From NCBI RefSeq assembly GCF_016918505.1, contig NZ_JAFFPZ010000021.1, positions 1 to 48,838 of the forward strand: DNA of 48,838 nt, given 5' to 3'. Origin of the DNA: Desulforhopalus vacuolatus (lineage in GTDB: Bacteria; Desulfobacterota; Desulfobulbia; Desulfobulbales; Desulfocapsaceae). The notes under the pieces are model-generated. The model ran no database searches, was not told where the DNA came from, and worked only from the letters and a program-made list of their open reading frames with translations. The position numbers were made by a program, and so were the translations under genes. Shown here in pieces: positions 26,554-34,933 of the stretch (position 1 is the first letter of the stretch; each line of letters opens with the position of its first letter).

Positions 26554-26792
26554 TTTTTTTCCTTCACACATTTTTCTAAGCTGCCTATGCGGCAGTGAAT
26601 CAAATCATCGATGCTCCTTTTCATCAATAAACGATTACCTAAACATTTTTCGAAATAAATGACATCTATTTCATGGGAAATCATGGTCAGGGAACACCCG
26701 AGGTCTTTTGCTCTTTGATTGCGAAGCACTTCTTTTTTTTGACTTATTTCGATATAATGCCTTTCTACAAGGCTGAGATACTGGTAGCTCAT
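26538..26792 (-). pseudogene. IS30-family transposase N-terminal fragment
   Basis: The minus-strand frame MSYQYLSLVERHYIEISQKK, then QRAKDLGCSLTMISHEI, resembles the N-terminal helix-turn-helix of IS30 transposases (family form: LT-x-EER-x-I, then A-x-LG-x-S-x-STISREI). It stops after 84 codons, with no DDE domain. It overlaps the right end of the REP element on one side. Confidence 0.55.
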
Positions 26793-26918
26793 TTACAATC
26801 TCTGGAAAAGTTTGGCAGATTTTCCCAGAAGCCACCTGAGTCTTGCTTTTTCTCAAAGATGCGTTCCTCTTCAGCTCCCTGTAGAGGCTATGCAATTATT
26901 ATATACATTCAGGATATT

Positions 26919-27761
26919 ATGGCACGCAAAAGACAGAGCCCGTTTGAGGACATGATAGAAATAACGGCAGCATTTCCGTGGTGGATTGATGCAGTGCTGG
27001 CAATCGTCTCTTATGTCGGACTGCATAGTATAGCCAGTAAAGGTATGCCACAGGCATCCTTGAAAGATCTATCGATGGTAATGCAAGGAGGCTTGCTTTA
27101 TACTTTCGCGTCATTAGGTCAATACGTACTGCCTTGTGTTTTTGGCATCGGAGCATTGCTATCTGTCATCAAGAGAGTAACGCGCAAAAATCTGCATGGC
27201 GATGTCAGCGCAGGGAAACGGCATGTAACAGATATTACCTGGCAAGAGTTCGAGTTGCTTATTGGTGAGCACTTTCGGCAGCAGGGTTTCAAAGTCCAGG
27301 AGACCGGCCCCGGGCCTGATGGTGGAGTTGATCTGGTGTTAATGAAATCCGGTGAGAAGTATCTGGTGCAATGCAAGCACTACAAAGCCTACAAGGTTGG
27401 CGTAAAAATAGTCCGTGAACTGCTCGGCGTAATGGTCAGCAGTGGTGCTGCAGGAGGTTATGTCATTACTTCCGGAGAGTTCACCGCTGATGCTGTCAAA
27501 TTTTCTCGTGAGAATAATATTGAGCTGATTAATGGCAGCAGACTCAAAAAGATTATGGCAGAAAGGAACATGAGATCAGGCAACGACCTATCGGCCCGGC
27601 CTCAAGCAGCAACTCCCACAAAAAGAAACCCGGTTTGCCCGAAGTGCGGGGCAAAGATGGTTCTTCGAACTGCGAAGAAGGGAAAACACGCCGGTGAAAA
27701 ATTCTGGGGATGTTCCAAGTTTCCCCAATGTCGTTCCATACTTCCATACGATGAATCTTAA
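26919..27761 (+). CDS. Membrane-anchored Mrr-like restriction endonuclease with zinc ribbon
   Basis: A 280-residue protein. Two hydrophobic segments (about residues 19-39 and 57-84) should anchor it in the membrane. A PD-(D/E)xK nuclease domain follows at about 105-215, with Glu110, the core PGPDGGVDLVL (Asp138) and QCKHYK (Gln151, Lys153), as in Mrr and related DNA endonucleases. The C-terminus (about 247-278) is a topoisomerase-type zinc ribbon, CPKCG...CSKFPQC. AGGA precedes ATG 26919; the longer frame from 26673 is not needed. Such proteins are thought to act on modified or foreign DNA. It is between IS fragments. Confidence 0.85.
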   Translation: MARKRQSPFEDMIEITAAFPWWIDAVLAIVSYVGLHSIASKGMPQASLKDLSMVMQGGLLYTFASLGQYVLPCVFGIGALLSVIKRVTRKNLHGDVSAGKRHVTDITWQEFELLIGEHFRQQGFKVQETGPGPDGGVDLVLMKSGEKYLVQCKHYKAYKVGVKIVRELLGVMVSSGAAGGYVITSGEFTADAVKFSRENNIELINGSRLKKIMAERNMRSGNDLSARPQAATPTKRNPVCPKCGAKMVLRTAKKGKHAGEKFWGCSKFPQCRSILPYDES

Positions 27762-27885
27762 GGAGATGTTCTTTTGAGTGCATAGCACAGCATACAGTAT
27801 GTGTTATGGAAATGGATACTCACCCTCTCAGATGAGGGCTTTCTCCAGTTCCAACTGAAGCATTAAAATCGAGCATCATGAAGAC

Positions 27886-28030
27886 TAGGAGCCTGTCCGA
27901 GAACGCTCTTTTGCCCGAACTTCTCGTTATTTTCAAAAAACGATGCTCGTAATATCAACCAGATAGCTGTGCTCGTTTTTTGAAAATGCCTCGATTTTGG
28001 ATAGAATGTCTATTCTCGGACAGGCTCCTA
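27886..28030. mobile_element. MITE with nested inverted repeats
   Basis: 145 bp bounded by TAGGAGCCTGTCCGAGAA (27886-27903) and its exact inverse (28013-28030). An inner pair, TTTTCAAAAAACGA and TCGTTTTTTGAAAA, sits symmetrically inside. It has no coding capacity and would need a transposase from elsewhere. It interrupts the IS3-type fragment to its right. Confidence 0.85.
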
Positions 28031-28292
28031 GGCGGCGATAGCCTTCCTGCAAAGACCCCAGGTAAAAATTGATAATGGCCTGTTTCTCCCAATCTTTCAG
28101 CCAGAAGTCATGGGGAACCAAGGCGTTATGTTTATTGGCTTTGCCGTAGCGGCTGTGACAGTCATAATACTTGCGGGGAGCGATCTCCAAACAGGTGATA
28201 AAGCGCGTCACTGCGATACCGATACGCTTGGCCCGGCGCTTGATAAAATCAATCACGGCATCGCGAATATCGAGGGGAACCCAAGACGCTTT
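28031..28292 (-). pseudogene. IS3-type transposase (integrase) N-terminal fragment
   Basis: Reads WVPLDIRDAVIDFIKRR, then EIAPRKYYDCHSRYGKANKH, NALVPHDFWLKDWEKQAIIN and FYLGSLQEGYRRL. This matches the region before the catalytic DDE domain of an IS3-like ORFB. The frame runs into the MITE at 28030 right after GYRRL, and the DDE domain is absent. Confidence 0.72.
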
Positions 28293-28319
28293 TAGAGAAT
28301 TTCACGTTCTTTTTTTCAC

Positions 28320-28541
28320 TGAACGTGTTGCATTTATTACTTGAATCCAGCCATGAGCAACACAGGGATCATAGATCCCTTCAAAAGAGTTACGATTAAT
28401 TTCACGTCAAATAGTACTCTTAGAACGATTCAACGTATCAGCAATATCAGTCTGAAATCTTCCTATTTGAAGAAATGCACTGATCTGGTACCTTTCTAAA
28501 AGAGTGATCTGTTGGTAGCAAGGACTTGTACATCTGTGCAT
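28320..28541 (-). pseudogene. IS30-family transposase fragment with an in-frame stop
   Basis: From ATG 28541 (minus), preceded by GGAGGTTACC, the frame reads QQITLLERYQISAFLQIG, TDIADTLNRSKSTI, a TGA stop, then REINRNSFEGIYDP. This is the helix-turn-helix of IS30 with the usual Ser of STISREI changed to stop. The rest of the gene is missing. Confidence 0.78.
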
Positions 28542-28659
28542 GGTAACCTCCGGTTAAGTTGTCGTGACGTAACCATACCGGCAGCGCACTCTTTTTCATA
28601 GAACGCTGTTGTACTTATTGTACTCATCCAGCATCAGCCAAAGGAATGGGGTGGAACAG

Positions 28660-28779
28660 TTACACAAAATACGTTACAGACTCCGGATATACTTTAAAGG
28701 CAATTGCAGAACACCTGAAAATCCATAACACCACTGTTAGCAAGATAGTTAAAAAATGATTTTTCAAGACTTGACCTTG
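28660..28779 (+). mobile_element. Right-end fragment of a REP/RAYT element
   Basis: Carries only the last RAYT helix-turn-helix codons (ATACTTTAAAGGCAATTGCA, GAACACCTGAAAATCCATAA) and the right end TGATTTTTCAAGACTTGACC. It stands about 80 bp before the restriction gene. Confidence 0.75.
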
Positions 28780-28863
28780 TTGTTTCTCTCCTGGCAGTTT
28801 ATTGCAAGCCACGTTAGCTCTCAAAACAAACCTCATGCAGCCTACAAATGATAGGAATAATTA

Positions 28864-29637
28864 ATGAAAGTAGAAAGACTCAACAAAAAAGAACTTGAAG
28901 CGTATTGCGAAAGTCTGGGCATCGAAATAAAAAATAAAAATAAACAAGAATTGAAAAAGGCAGTTTACAAGCATGAAAGGAACATAATCGATGAAGCCAT
29001 CGCTTCAGGTAAATGCTTAGATCTTTTAAAAGAAAAAATAGGTGCTTTAGCAGACGAATATGCGAAAAATTTGAATGAAAAAATAGTTGCTCGTAAAGAA
29101 GAAATGAAAGGTGATGATAATCACCATTACTTAATATATAGAGTCTTGGGAATATCTAATGACGAAGGTATTTTGATTGACGAATACCAGAATACCGGTC
29201 GTTTTTTATACAAGTATGCGGGGTCATTCCTAGAAGAAGCTGCTTCAATGTGCATGTTCTTTGCGAACAGCAAGGGTGGAAAGGTTCTTATTGATAATAC
29301 ACAAGGAAAAAAACCTAAAACATTTGAAATTGATTTTTTAAACGGCAATGATGCCATTGAGCTAAAATGGCGAGATGCCACTACAGATGGCGACCATATA
29401 ACTAAAGAACATACGAGGGTTAGAGCAATTCAAAGTCATGGATATAAGCCGGTTAGAGTTATGTTTTATTACCCGCAACGTGAGCAAGCTATCAAGATAC
29501 AAGAAACGCTAAAAACAATTTATAATGGTGTTGATGGAGAATACTACTCTGGAGATGATGCTTGGGATTATTTGTTAAAAGTAAGCGGGTACGATTTAAA
29601 ACAAATTTTAACTGATATAGCGGCGAGAAAAAAATAG
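28864..29637 (+). CDS. Type II restriction endonuclease, ApaLI-like
   Basis: A 257-residue protein, 11 bp before a DNA methyltransferase gene and in the same direction, the usual plan of a type II restriction-modification pair. The C-terminal half has the nuclease-like run FEIDFLNGNDAIELKWRDAT, then DGDHITKEHTRV and GYKPVRVMFYYPQREQAIKI. From memory this resembles the ApaLI family, which cuts GTGCAC. The ELK pattern (Glu-x-Lys) with the earlier Asp fits a PD-(D/E)xK site. It is much more AT-rich than the housekeeping genes, so it was probably acquired. The family name should be taken as provisional. Confidence 0.7.
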   Translation: MKVERLNKKELEAYCESLGIEIKNKNKQELKKAVYKHERNIIDEAIASGKCLDLLKEKIGALADEYAKNLNEKIVARKEEMKGDDNHHYLIYRVLGISNDEGILIDEYQNTGRFLYKYAGSFLEEAASMCMFFANSKGGKVLIDNTQGKKPKTFEIDFLNGNDAIELKWRDATTDGDHITKEHTRVRAIQSHGYKPVRVMFYYPQREQAIKIQETLKTIYNGVDGEYYSGDDAWDYLLKVSGYDLKQILTDIAARKK

Positions 29638-29648
29638 AGAAGAGAAAG

Positions 29649-30839
29649 ATGATAAAAATAATTAATAGCGTTCTCTTAGGTGATTGTTTAGATGAAATGA
29701 GATCAATTGAGGCAGGATCAATTGATCTCATATACCTTGATCCGCCTTTTTTTACCGAGCGAAAACACAAACTAAAAAATAGAGAACGTACAAAAGAGTT
29801 TAGCTTCGATGACAACTGGGGTAGTAACAAAGGATATGCACAGTTTCTAAAAGAAAGAATTGAATTAATGAAGCCACTTCTCAAGGAAGAAGGTTCAATT
29901 TTTGTTCACTGCGACAAAAGCGGAGAACACATTGTTCGTGCAATATTAGATAACATATTTGGCGCTGAAAATTTTCAATCAGAAATCATTTGGAGCTATA
30001 AAAGATGGTCAAACTCTAAGAAAGGATTATTAGCAGGCCATCAAAACATCTATTTTTACTCAAAAAGTAAATATTTTAAGTTTAATACTATTTATACATC
30101 ATATTCTGAGACAACTAACATTGATCAAATATTACAGAGCAGAACTCGAGATGAGCATAATAAATCTATCTACGATAGAAATGATGATGGAAGCTTTAAG
30201 ATTGCTGATAAAAAGAAAGGCGTACCCTTAAATGATGTGTGGGATATTCCGTATTTGAATCCTAAAGCGAAAGAAAGGGTGGGTTATCCTACTCAAAAAC
30301 CTTTACTTCTTTTAGAGCAAGTCATTCAATTGGTTACAAATGAAGGAGATATAGTATTAGACCCATTTTGCGGGAGTGGTACCACTTGTGTGGCAGCAAA
30401 ACTTCTTGGGCGAAAATATATTGGAATAGACAAGTCAAATGATGCTGTTGAATTATCTATTAGTAGAATCGAAAACCCCATAAAAACCGAATCTAACTTG
30501 CTGAAAAATGGCCGCGATTCCTACCGTAATGCTGATAAAACGGCTTTAAGTTTATTAAGCGGGTTAAAGTTTAATGCAGTACAACGCAATAAAGGAATTG
30601 ATGCTATTTTAGTCGAGCAATTCGATAACGCACCTGTTTTAGTTAGAGTTCAAAAAGATCATGAGTATATAGAAGAAGCAGCTTCTTTGCTTGCTAAAGC
30701 CATGAAAACAAAGAAATCAAAAAAATCATTTTTAATTCAAACTCAGTTAAATGATGGACTATTCGGAAATCTGCCTAATTTTGAAGGCATGGTGTTTTTA
30801 GAATCACCTGCTTTACAAATAAAAAGAGCTAACGAATAA
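29649..30839 (+). CDS. DNA methyltransferase, beta class (type II modification)
   Basis: A 396-residue DNA amino-methyltransferase. The catalytic motif DPPF (31-34) comes before the SAM-binding motif DPFCGSGTT (Asp238), the motif order of the beta class that makes N6-methyladenine or N4-methylcytosine. VGYPTQKPLLLLEQVI precedes the SAM motif as usual. A 110-residue C-terminal extension may recognise DNA. It pairs with the endonuclease at 28864 and protects the host DNA. AT-rich like its partner; a REP/RAYT element starts 51 bp after the stop. Confidence 0.92.
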   Translation: MIKIINSVLLGDCLDEMRSIEAGSIDLIYLDPPFFTERKHKLKNRERTKEFSFDDNWGSNKGYAQFLKERIELMKPLLKEEGSIFVHCDKSGEHIVRAILDNIFGAENFQSEIIWSYKRWSNSKKGLLAGHQNIYFYSKSKYFKFNTIYTSYSETTNIDQILQSRTRDEHNKSIYDRNDDGSFKIADKKKGVPLNDVWDIPYLNPKAKERVGYPTQKPLLLLEQVIQLVTNEGDIVLDPFCGSGTTCVAAKLLGRKYIGIDKSNDAVELSISRIENPIKTESNLLKNGRDSYRNADKTALSLLSGLKFNAVQRNKGIDAILVEQFDNAPVLVRVQKDHEYIEEAASLLAKAMKTKKSKKSFLIQTQLNDGLFGNLPNFEGMVFLESPALQIKRANE

Positions 30840-30889
30840 GGTTAGATCGTGAAAGTGGAGCGCAATAAGAACAATGGGGCTCAAACAAT

Positions 30890-31668
30890 GGGGTCAGGTC
30901 TTGAAAAATCATTTTATGTGATTTATCAATAGCGTTTACATTTTGTATTGACAAGGGAACAAGACTGCGTGGACATCTTTTTTGGTGATTACGAATGGAT
31001 AAACAGGATGTAAAATTGATCGCAATGGTGATAACGGTGACCTTACATATCACTGGTGAAATATCGCCACAACAGTAATTCCAGCGATGATGTAGAGACA
31101 AGGCATGCCTTGTCTACAGAACAACATTGCGGGAAACCACCACCGTGCCGATTTTTCACCAATGGTGATGGTCGCGTTATATGGTCAATATAAAATGTAA
31201 ATGGTATTACAAAGAAACAGGTTACGCCTGCAAAGTTTCTACGTTTTTGACGGTGGATTGGGTATTCGGACAGTTTGCGAATCAAAAGGATGTCGCCTGC
31301 AAAGAATACAGGAAGTTTGTTGCAGCCAGCGTAGAGCTAATGGATGAAAATCCATGGAAGAAACTGGTCGGTCAAGTAATATTCGGCGGTACAGGCTTTA
31401 TATCAGATATTCAAAACCGAAGATGTGAAGCAAAAGAAATCGGCGAGATCCCCCGTACACAGAGGTTTGCTGGAAGACCTTCCTTGAAAAATATTTTCCC
31501 GCCTGAAATCCCCAAAAATAAAACATTACGCAATGAGCAGATCAAAATCGCTCATATTCGCTACGGATATACGTTAAAGGCAATTGCAGAACACCTGAAA
31601 ACCCATTACACTACTGTCAGCAAGAGGGCTAAAAAGTGTAAAAAGTGATTTTTCAAGACCTGACCCTG
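30890..31668 (+). mobile_element. Complete non-autonomous REP/RAYT element
   Basis: 779 bp from GGGGTCAGGTCTTGAAAAAT to TGATTTTTCAAGACCTGACC; the ends are inverted repeats. It has one REP palindrome (31091-31118), the conserved left region and a RAYT C-terminal frame. It is the cleanest copy in the window and serves as the reference. Confidence 0.88.
31181..31648 (+). pseudogene. RAYT C-terminal 155-codon remnant, open frame
   Basis: The longest intact piece of the transposase: YYKETGYACKVSTFLTVDWV, FGQFANQKDVACKEYRKFV, KLVGQVIFGGTGFISDIQNR, GEIPRTQRFAGRPSLKNIF and the final YTLKAIAEHLKTHYTTVSKR. These correspond to the part after the catalytic domain and the C-terminal helix-turn-helix of RAYTs. 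The HUH motif and tyrosine are lost, and no ribosome-binding site is evident. It may still make a DNA-binding peptide, but that is speculative. Confidence 0.8.
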
Positions 31669-31748
31669 CTGTTCTTATTAGTCTTTGGAAATTTGGTGAA
31701 GATGCTATTGATTTATTAATAACGAAAAAACAGCATCATACAAGTAAT

Positions 31749-31915
31749 ATGTTCCCCATAGGTACGGGGATGAACCGCTTTAGCCACAAATCTCGGAACT
31801 CTTCTGTAAAGGAACTCTTCTGTAAATGTTCCCCGTGGGTACGGGGATGAACCGAGATGGAGACATGGGCTGCCATTTCTGCACAAATGTTCCCCGTGGA
31901 TACGGGGATGTGATG
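31749..31915 (+). CRISPR. Orphan type I-E-like mini CRISPR array
   Basis: Three 29-bp repeats (31749-31777, 31826-31854, 31887-31915) of the form ATGTTCCCC...GGGGATGAACCG, like type I-E repeats. The third has lost its last five bases. Spacer 2 (31855-31886) is 32 nt, normal for I-E. Spacer 1 (31778-31825) is 48 nt because GGAACTCTTCTGTAAA is repeated twice; without the extra 16 nt it would also be 32. No Cascade genes are in the window. Probably a relic. Confidence 0.85.
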
Positions 31916-32094
31916 TATCAACACTTTTCAAGGTAAAAAATATTGGCGCGTTTTGAGTGTAAAATTGCCTTTAAATCAGTGAGATGTTCCATGGTTTCCT
32001 TTGCGTGAAAAGATTTTTAAAAGCTGTTGATCTGAAGCTGTGTCTCGAATATATTGGTTTTTTTGAACACTGATATTCTCAAATCAGAAAAAAT

Positions 32095-32123
32095 TTGACA
32101 CCAACACATAAATAGAATAGAAG
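32095..32123 (+). promoter_or_regulatory. Promoter of the second thi unit
   Basis: TTGACA at 32095-32100, 17 bp, then TAGAAG at 32118-32123. Homologous to the promoter at 20761. Region 31916-32094 before it shows nothing recognisable. Confidence 0.55.
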
Positions 32124-32128
32124 AAAAG

Positions 32129-32221
32129 AACGCTGGGGGAGCTTAAACGCTGAGAAAGGTTCTTATCAAAGAGAATCTAACCCTTGGAACCTGATCTGGA
32201 TAATACCGGCGAAGGGAAGCG
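32129..32221 (+). ncRNA. TPP riboswitch (THI element), copy 2
   Basis: Same conserved blocks as copy 1 (GGGGGAGCTTAAACGCTGAG, ACCCTTGGAACCTGATCTGG, ATAATACCGGCGAAGGGAAG) with a few changes in the variable arm. It controls thiC about 350 nt downstream. Confidence 0.96.
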
Positions 32222-32263
32222 GCAAATTCACATTTCAGGGTTTTTTCCCCCTCTTCATGTTTG

Positions 32264-32300
32264 CCGCCACTTCCTCTTTGGATCTGGCGGTTTTCTTTTT
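32264..32300 (+). terminator. Riboswitch-controlled terminator, copy 2
   Basis: CCGCCACTTCC and GGATCTGGCGG form an imperfect stem followed by TTTTCTTTTTT, in the same place as the terminator of copy 1. The competing hairpin GCGGCAAA/TTTGCCGC is kept too. Confidence 0.78.
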
Positions 32301-32335
32301 TGCCCCTCCCTCTTCTCCTGTACCCCGGAGAAACA

Positions 32336-32569
32336 ATGCAATTCTACAACTCTATATTAACGGCAAGGCTGAAGAGTCCGTTACTGCAACCATTGCGGAG
32401 CTGATTTCCGAGCGTGAACTGGCGACGAAATCCTCGTAGTTGAGCACAACCTCGCCGAAGTTCTTCTGCATGAAGCAAAAAGCGTCTGTCTCGTCACCGA
32501 AATTGTCGGCGCAGACGATATTACAGGAGCAGTAAAACTGCTGCAAAACAATATCTTACGAGGAATTTA
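32336..32569 (+). pseudogene. Deletion scar: first half of thiS joined to the end of thiE
   Basis: Bases 32336-32441 match the start of thiS but with an insertion after the start codon and a lost C (frameshift, ending in a stop). Bases 32442-32569 match the last 42 codons of thiE (EHNLAEVLLHEA, SVCLVTEIVGADDITGAV, KLLQNNILRGI). The join is at GAGCACAA (32442-32449), which occurs in both intact genes. thiG, thiH, thiF and most of thiS and thiE have been deleted. It leaves the riboswitch leader linked to thiC. Confidence 0.9.
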
Positions 32570-32570
32570 A

Positions 32571-33854
32571 ATGACGTATGCAACTCAGATGGAAGCCGCT
32601 CGCAAGGGCATCATTACACCGCAGATGAAAGATGTACTCGCCGATGAACCGATCAGTGAAGAACGACTGCTCGCCGGACTCGCCAACGGCACCATCGCCC
32701 TGCCCGCAAATAAAAACCACACCAGTTTGCACGGGGCGGCAGTTGGCGCCGGACTGCGCACCAAGGTCAATGTTAATCTTGGTGTCTCGGAAGACTGCTG
32801 CAACGTTGAAAATGAACTGGACAAGGTACGTAAAGCGTTGGAGTGGAAGGGAGATGCCATCATGGACCTCTCCACCTATGGCGCAACTCAGAAATTTCGC
32901 CGTCGCACGATTGAGATCAGCCCGGCAATGATCGGCACAGTCCCGATGTACGACGCTGTCGCCCGTTACGGCAAGAACATAGAGGCCCTCACCATTGATG
33001 ATATCTTTGAGGTGGTGGAGACACACGCGCAGGACGGAGTCGATTTCCTCACCATCCACGCCGGACTGAATACAGCTGCTGTTGAGTGTGTGAAAAGAAA
33101 CAAACGGCTCACCAACGTGGTCAGCCGGGGCGGCTCGCTGCTCCTCTACTGGATGGACAAAAACAATGCCGAAAATCCCTTTTACGAGCATTTCGACCGC
33201 CTGCTTGAAATCTGCCGCCGCTACGATGTCACTCTGAGTCTCGGCGATGGTCTGCGTCCCGGCTCACTCCACGATGCCACTGACGCTCCTCAGATTCAGG
33301 AACTTCTCACTCTTGGAGAGCTGACCAAAGAGTGCTGGAAACAGGATGTACAGGTGATCATTGAAGGCCCCGGCCACATGCCGCTGAACGAGGTTGTCGC
33401 CAACGTACAGCTTGAGAAAAAACTCTGCCACGGCGCACCTTTCTATGTTCTCGGGCCGCTGGTAACCGATGTCGCTCCGGGATACGACCACATTACCTCT
33501 GCCATTGGTGGTGCACTGGCCGCGAGTTACGGCGTCGATTTCCTCTGTTATGTCACTCCTGCCGAACATCTCCGCCTGCCGGATATGGACGACATGAAAG
33601 AAGGCATCATCGCCACAAGGATTGCCGCCCATGCCGCAGACATTGCCAAAGGTCTGCCCGGTGCGATTGACTGGGACAATGCCATGAGTGACGCACGGAA
33701 TAAGCTCGACTGGGAAAAAATGATGGAACTGGCCATGGATGGTGAGAAGGCCCGCAGATATCGCGAAAGTTCGCAACCGATTGACAAGGAAGTCTGCACC
33801 ATGTGCGGGGATCTTTGCGCGGTGAAACGCAGTCGCGCGATACTGGAGAAATAA
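32571..33854 (+). CDS. thiC: Phosphomethylpyrimidine synthase ThiC
   Basis: A 427-residue radical SAM enzyme that turns aminoimidazole ribotide into the pyrimidine half of thiamin. It is the short, anaerobe-type form. The iron-sulfur cysteines are at the C-terminus in CTMCGDLC (Cys409, 412, 416). [42 protein letters not shown] and [14 protein letters not shown] are family signatures. CGAGGAATTTAA lies before the ATG. It is under the second riboswitch and completes the pathway begun by thiSGHFE at 20998. Confidence 0.97.
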   Translation: MTYATQMEAARKGIITPQMKDVLADEPISEERLLAGLANGTIALPANKNHTSLHGAAVGAGLRTKVNVNLGVSEDCCNVENELDKVRKALEWKGDAIMDLSTYGATQKFRRRTIEISPAMIGTVPMYDAVARYGKNIEALTIDDIFEVVETHAQDGVDFLTIHAGLNTAAVECVKRNKRLTNVVSRGGSLLLYWMDKNNAENPFYEHFDRLLEICRRYDVTLSLGDGLRPGSLHDATDAPQIQELLTLGELTKECWKQDVQVIIEGPGHMPLNEVVANVQLEKKLCHGAPFYVLGPLVTDVAPGYDHITSAIGGALAASYGVDFLCYVTPAEHLRLPDMDDMKEGIIATRIAAHAADIAKGLPGAIDWDNAMSDARNKLDWEKMMELAMDGEKARRYRESSQPIDKEVCTMCGDLCAVKRSRAILEK

Positions 33855-33934
33855 CAAAAGGGTACCCAAAAGAGTAACGGATGGGTGTTCTTGAATAAGG
33901 GGAATTGTGTTCTCCTTGCTCTCCTCATTGGAGG

Positions 33935-34045
33935 CACCCATTCTTTTTCCCGTCTCCCGTCTCCCGTCTCCTTTCTCCCTTTTCTCGTCTCCTGCCTCCC
34001 TTCTTCTCTTTGTCTTTTTCCTTCTGTAAAAATGCATTAGGGTAC
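33935..34045 (-). repeat. Purine-rich dispersed repeat, diverged inverted copy
   Basis: On the minus strand this is a run of GGGAGACGGGAGACGGG followed by GGAGACGAGAAAAGGGAG. The conserved flank of the other copies is mostly lost. The surrounding thiC-trxC gap (33855-34140) has no other feature. Confidence 0.55.
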
Positions 34046-34140
34046 TTTGAACAAGATCAACCCACTGGAATTGAAACGTGTAGAAACCCACATCGTGACT
34101 CTGCTTTCAATTTTAAAACATTTTTTCACGGAGGTTTAAA

Positions 34141-34587
34141 ATGACTGATTCATTGATTCAAATAGTTTGCCCGAGTTGCAGTGCGAAAAACCGCCTCTCC
34201 AAAGCCAGACTTCATGACAAGCCTTTGTGTGGGAAGTGTGGAAAACCTCTTCTTTCATCAAGCCCTGTTACGGGTAACGACAAAAATTTCAGCCGTTATA
34301 TTACCGACAATGGTTTGCCCGTGGTTGTGGATTTTTGGGCTCCATGGTGCGGACCGTGTAAACAATTTGCACCCACCTTTGAACAGGTCGCAGGTGAAAT
34401 GTCTGCTCAGGCCTGCTTTGTCAGGTTGGATACTGAACATAATCAACACACCGCAGGTGGCTATAATATTCGTTCGATTCCCACGTTGGTGATATTCCAT
34501 CACGGCAAAGAAATTGCGCGGATGTCAGGGGCGTTACCGCAACCACAATTTAAACAATGGCTGGCTCAAAATTTACCGGCTGTTTGA
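34141..34587 (+). CDS. trxC: Thioredoxin 2
   Basis: A 148-residue thioredoxin with an N-terminal zinc module (Cys10, Cys13, Cys30, Cys33) before the thioredoxin fold. The active site is WCGPC (Cys70, Cys73) and the cis-proline loop is IRSIPTL. Full length for TrxC. It reduces protein disulfides in the cytoplasm, often under oxidative stress. CACGGAGG precedes the ATG. A thiC tail remnant follows it. Confidence 0.96.
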   Translation: MTDSLIQIVCPSCSAKNRLSKARLHDKPLCGKCGKPLLSSSPVTGNDKNFSRYITDNGLPVVVDFWAPWCGPCKQFAPTFEQVAGEMSAQACFVRLDTEHNQHTAGGYNIRSIPTLVIFHHGKEIARMSGALPQPQFKQWLAQNLPAV

Positions 34588-34649
34588 ATATCTGATACTC
34601 ACCATCTGTGCCGGGCTGAATACAACTCGAAGGGGAAAAGATGTAGAAC

Positions 34650-34712
34650 CGGCCGGATGGTGAGAACGCCTGCAGATATCGCGAAAGTTCGCAACGGATT
34701 GATGGGAATGTC
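34650..34712 (+). pseudogene. Remnant of a thiC 3' end
   Basis: GGATGGTGAGAA, then GCAGATATCGCGAAAGTTCG, CAAC and GATTGA repeat thiC bases 33738-33800 nearly exactly, in the same direction. The rest of thiC is missing. The 34588-34933 gap has no other recognisable feature. Confidence 0.85.
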
Positions 34713-34933
34713 ATGGAGGGATGCTCAGTTCTTCCCGATTTTTCAATATATTACGAGAAAAGCGGGAAGAGCTGTTGATAACACACTGACCTATAAACTT
34801 GACGTCACTCTTTAAATGGTGAATACTTCAACTGTTCTGCGTACCATACCAGGTGGGATGAGAATACCAGAAAGAAGCAATCTCGGAGGAAATCAGCACA
34901 GCCCCACCCGCAATCTCTTCCTATTATACCCCT

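Noticed and set aside
31716-31931. Minus-strand frames of 62-71 codons with repeated HPRT and GEH phrases
   Set aside because: They are translations of the mini CRISPR repeats, a well-known cause of false genes.
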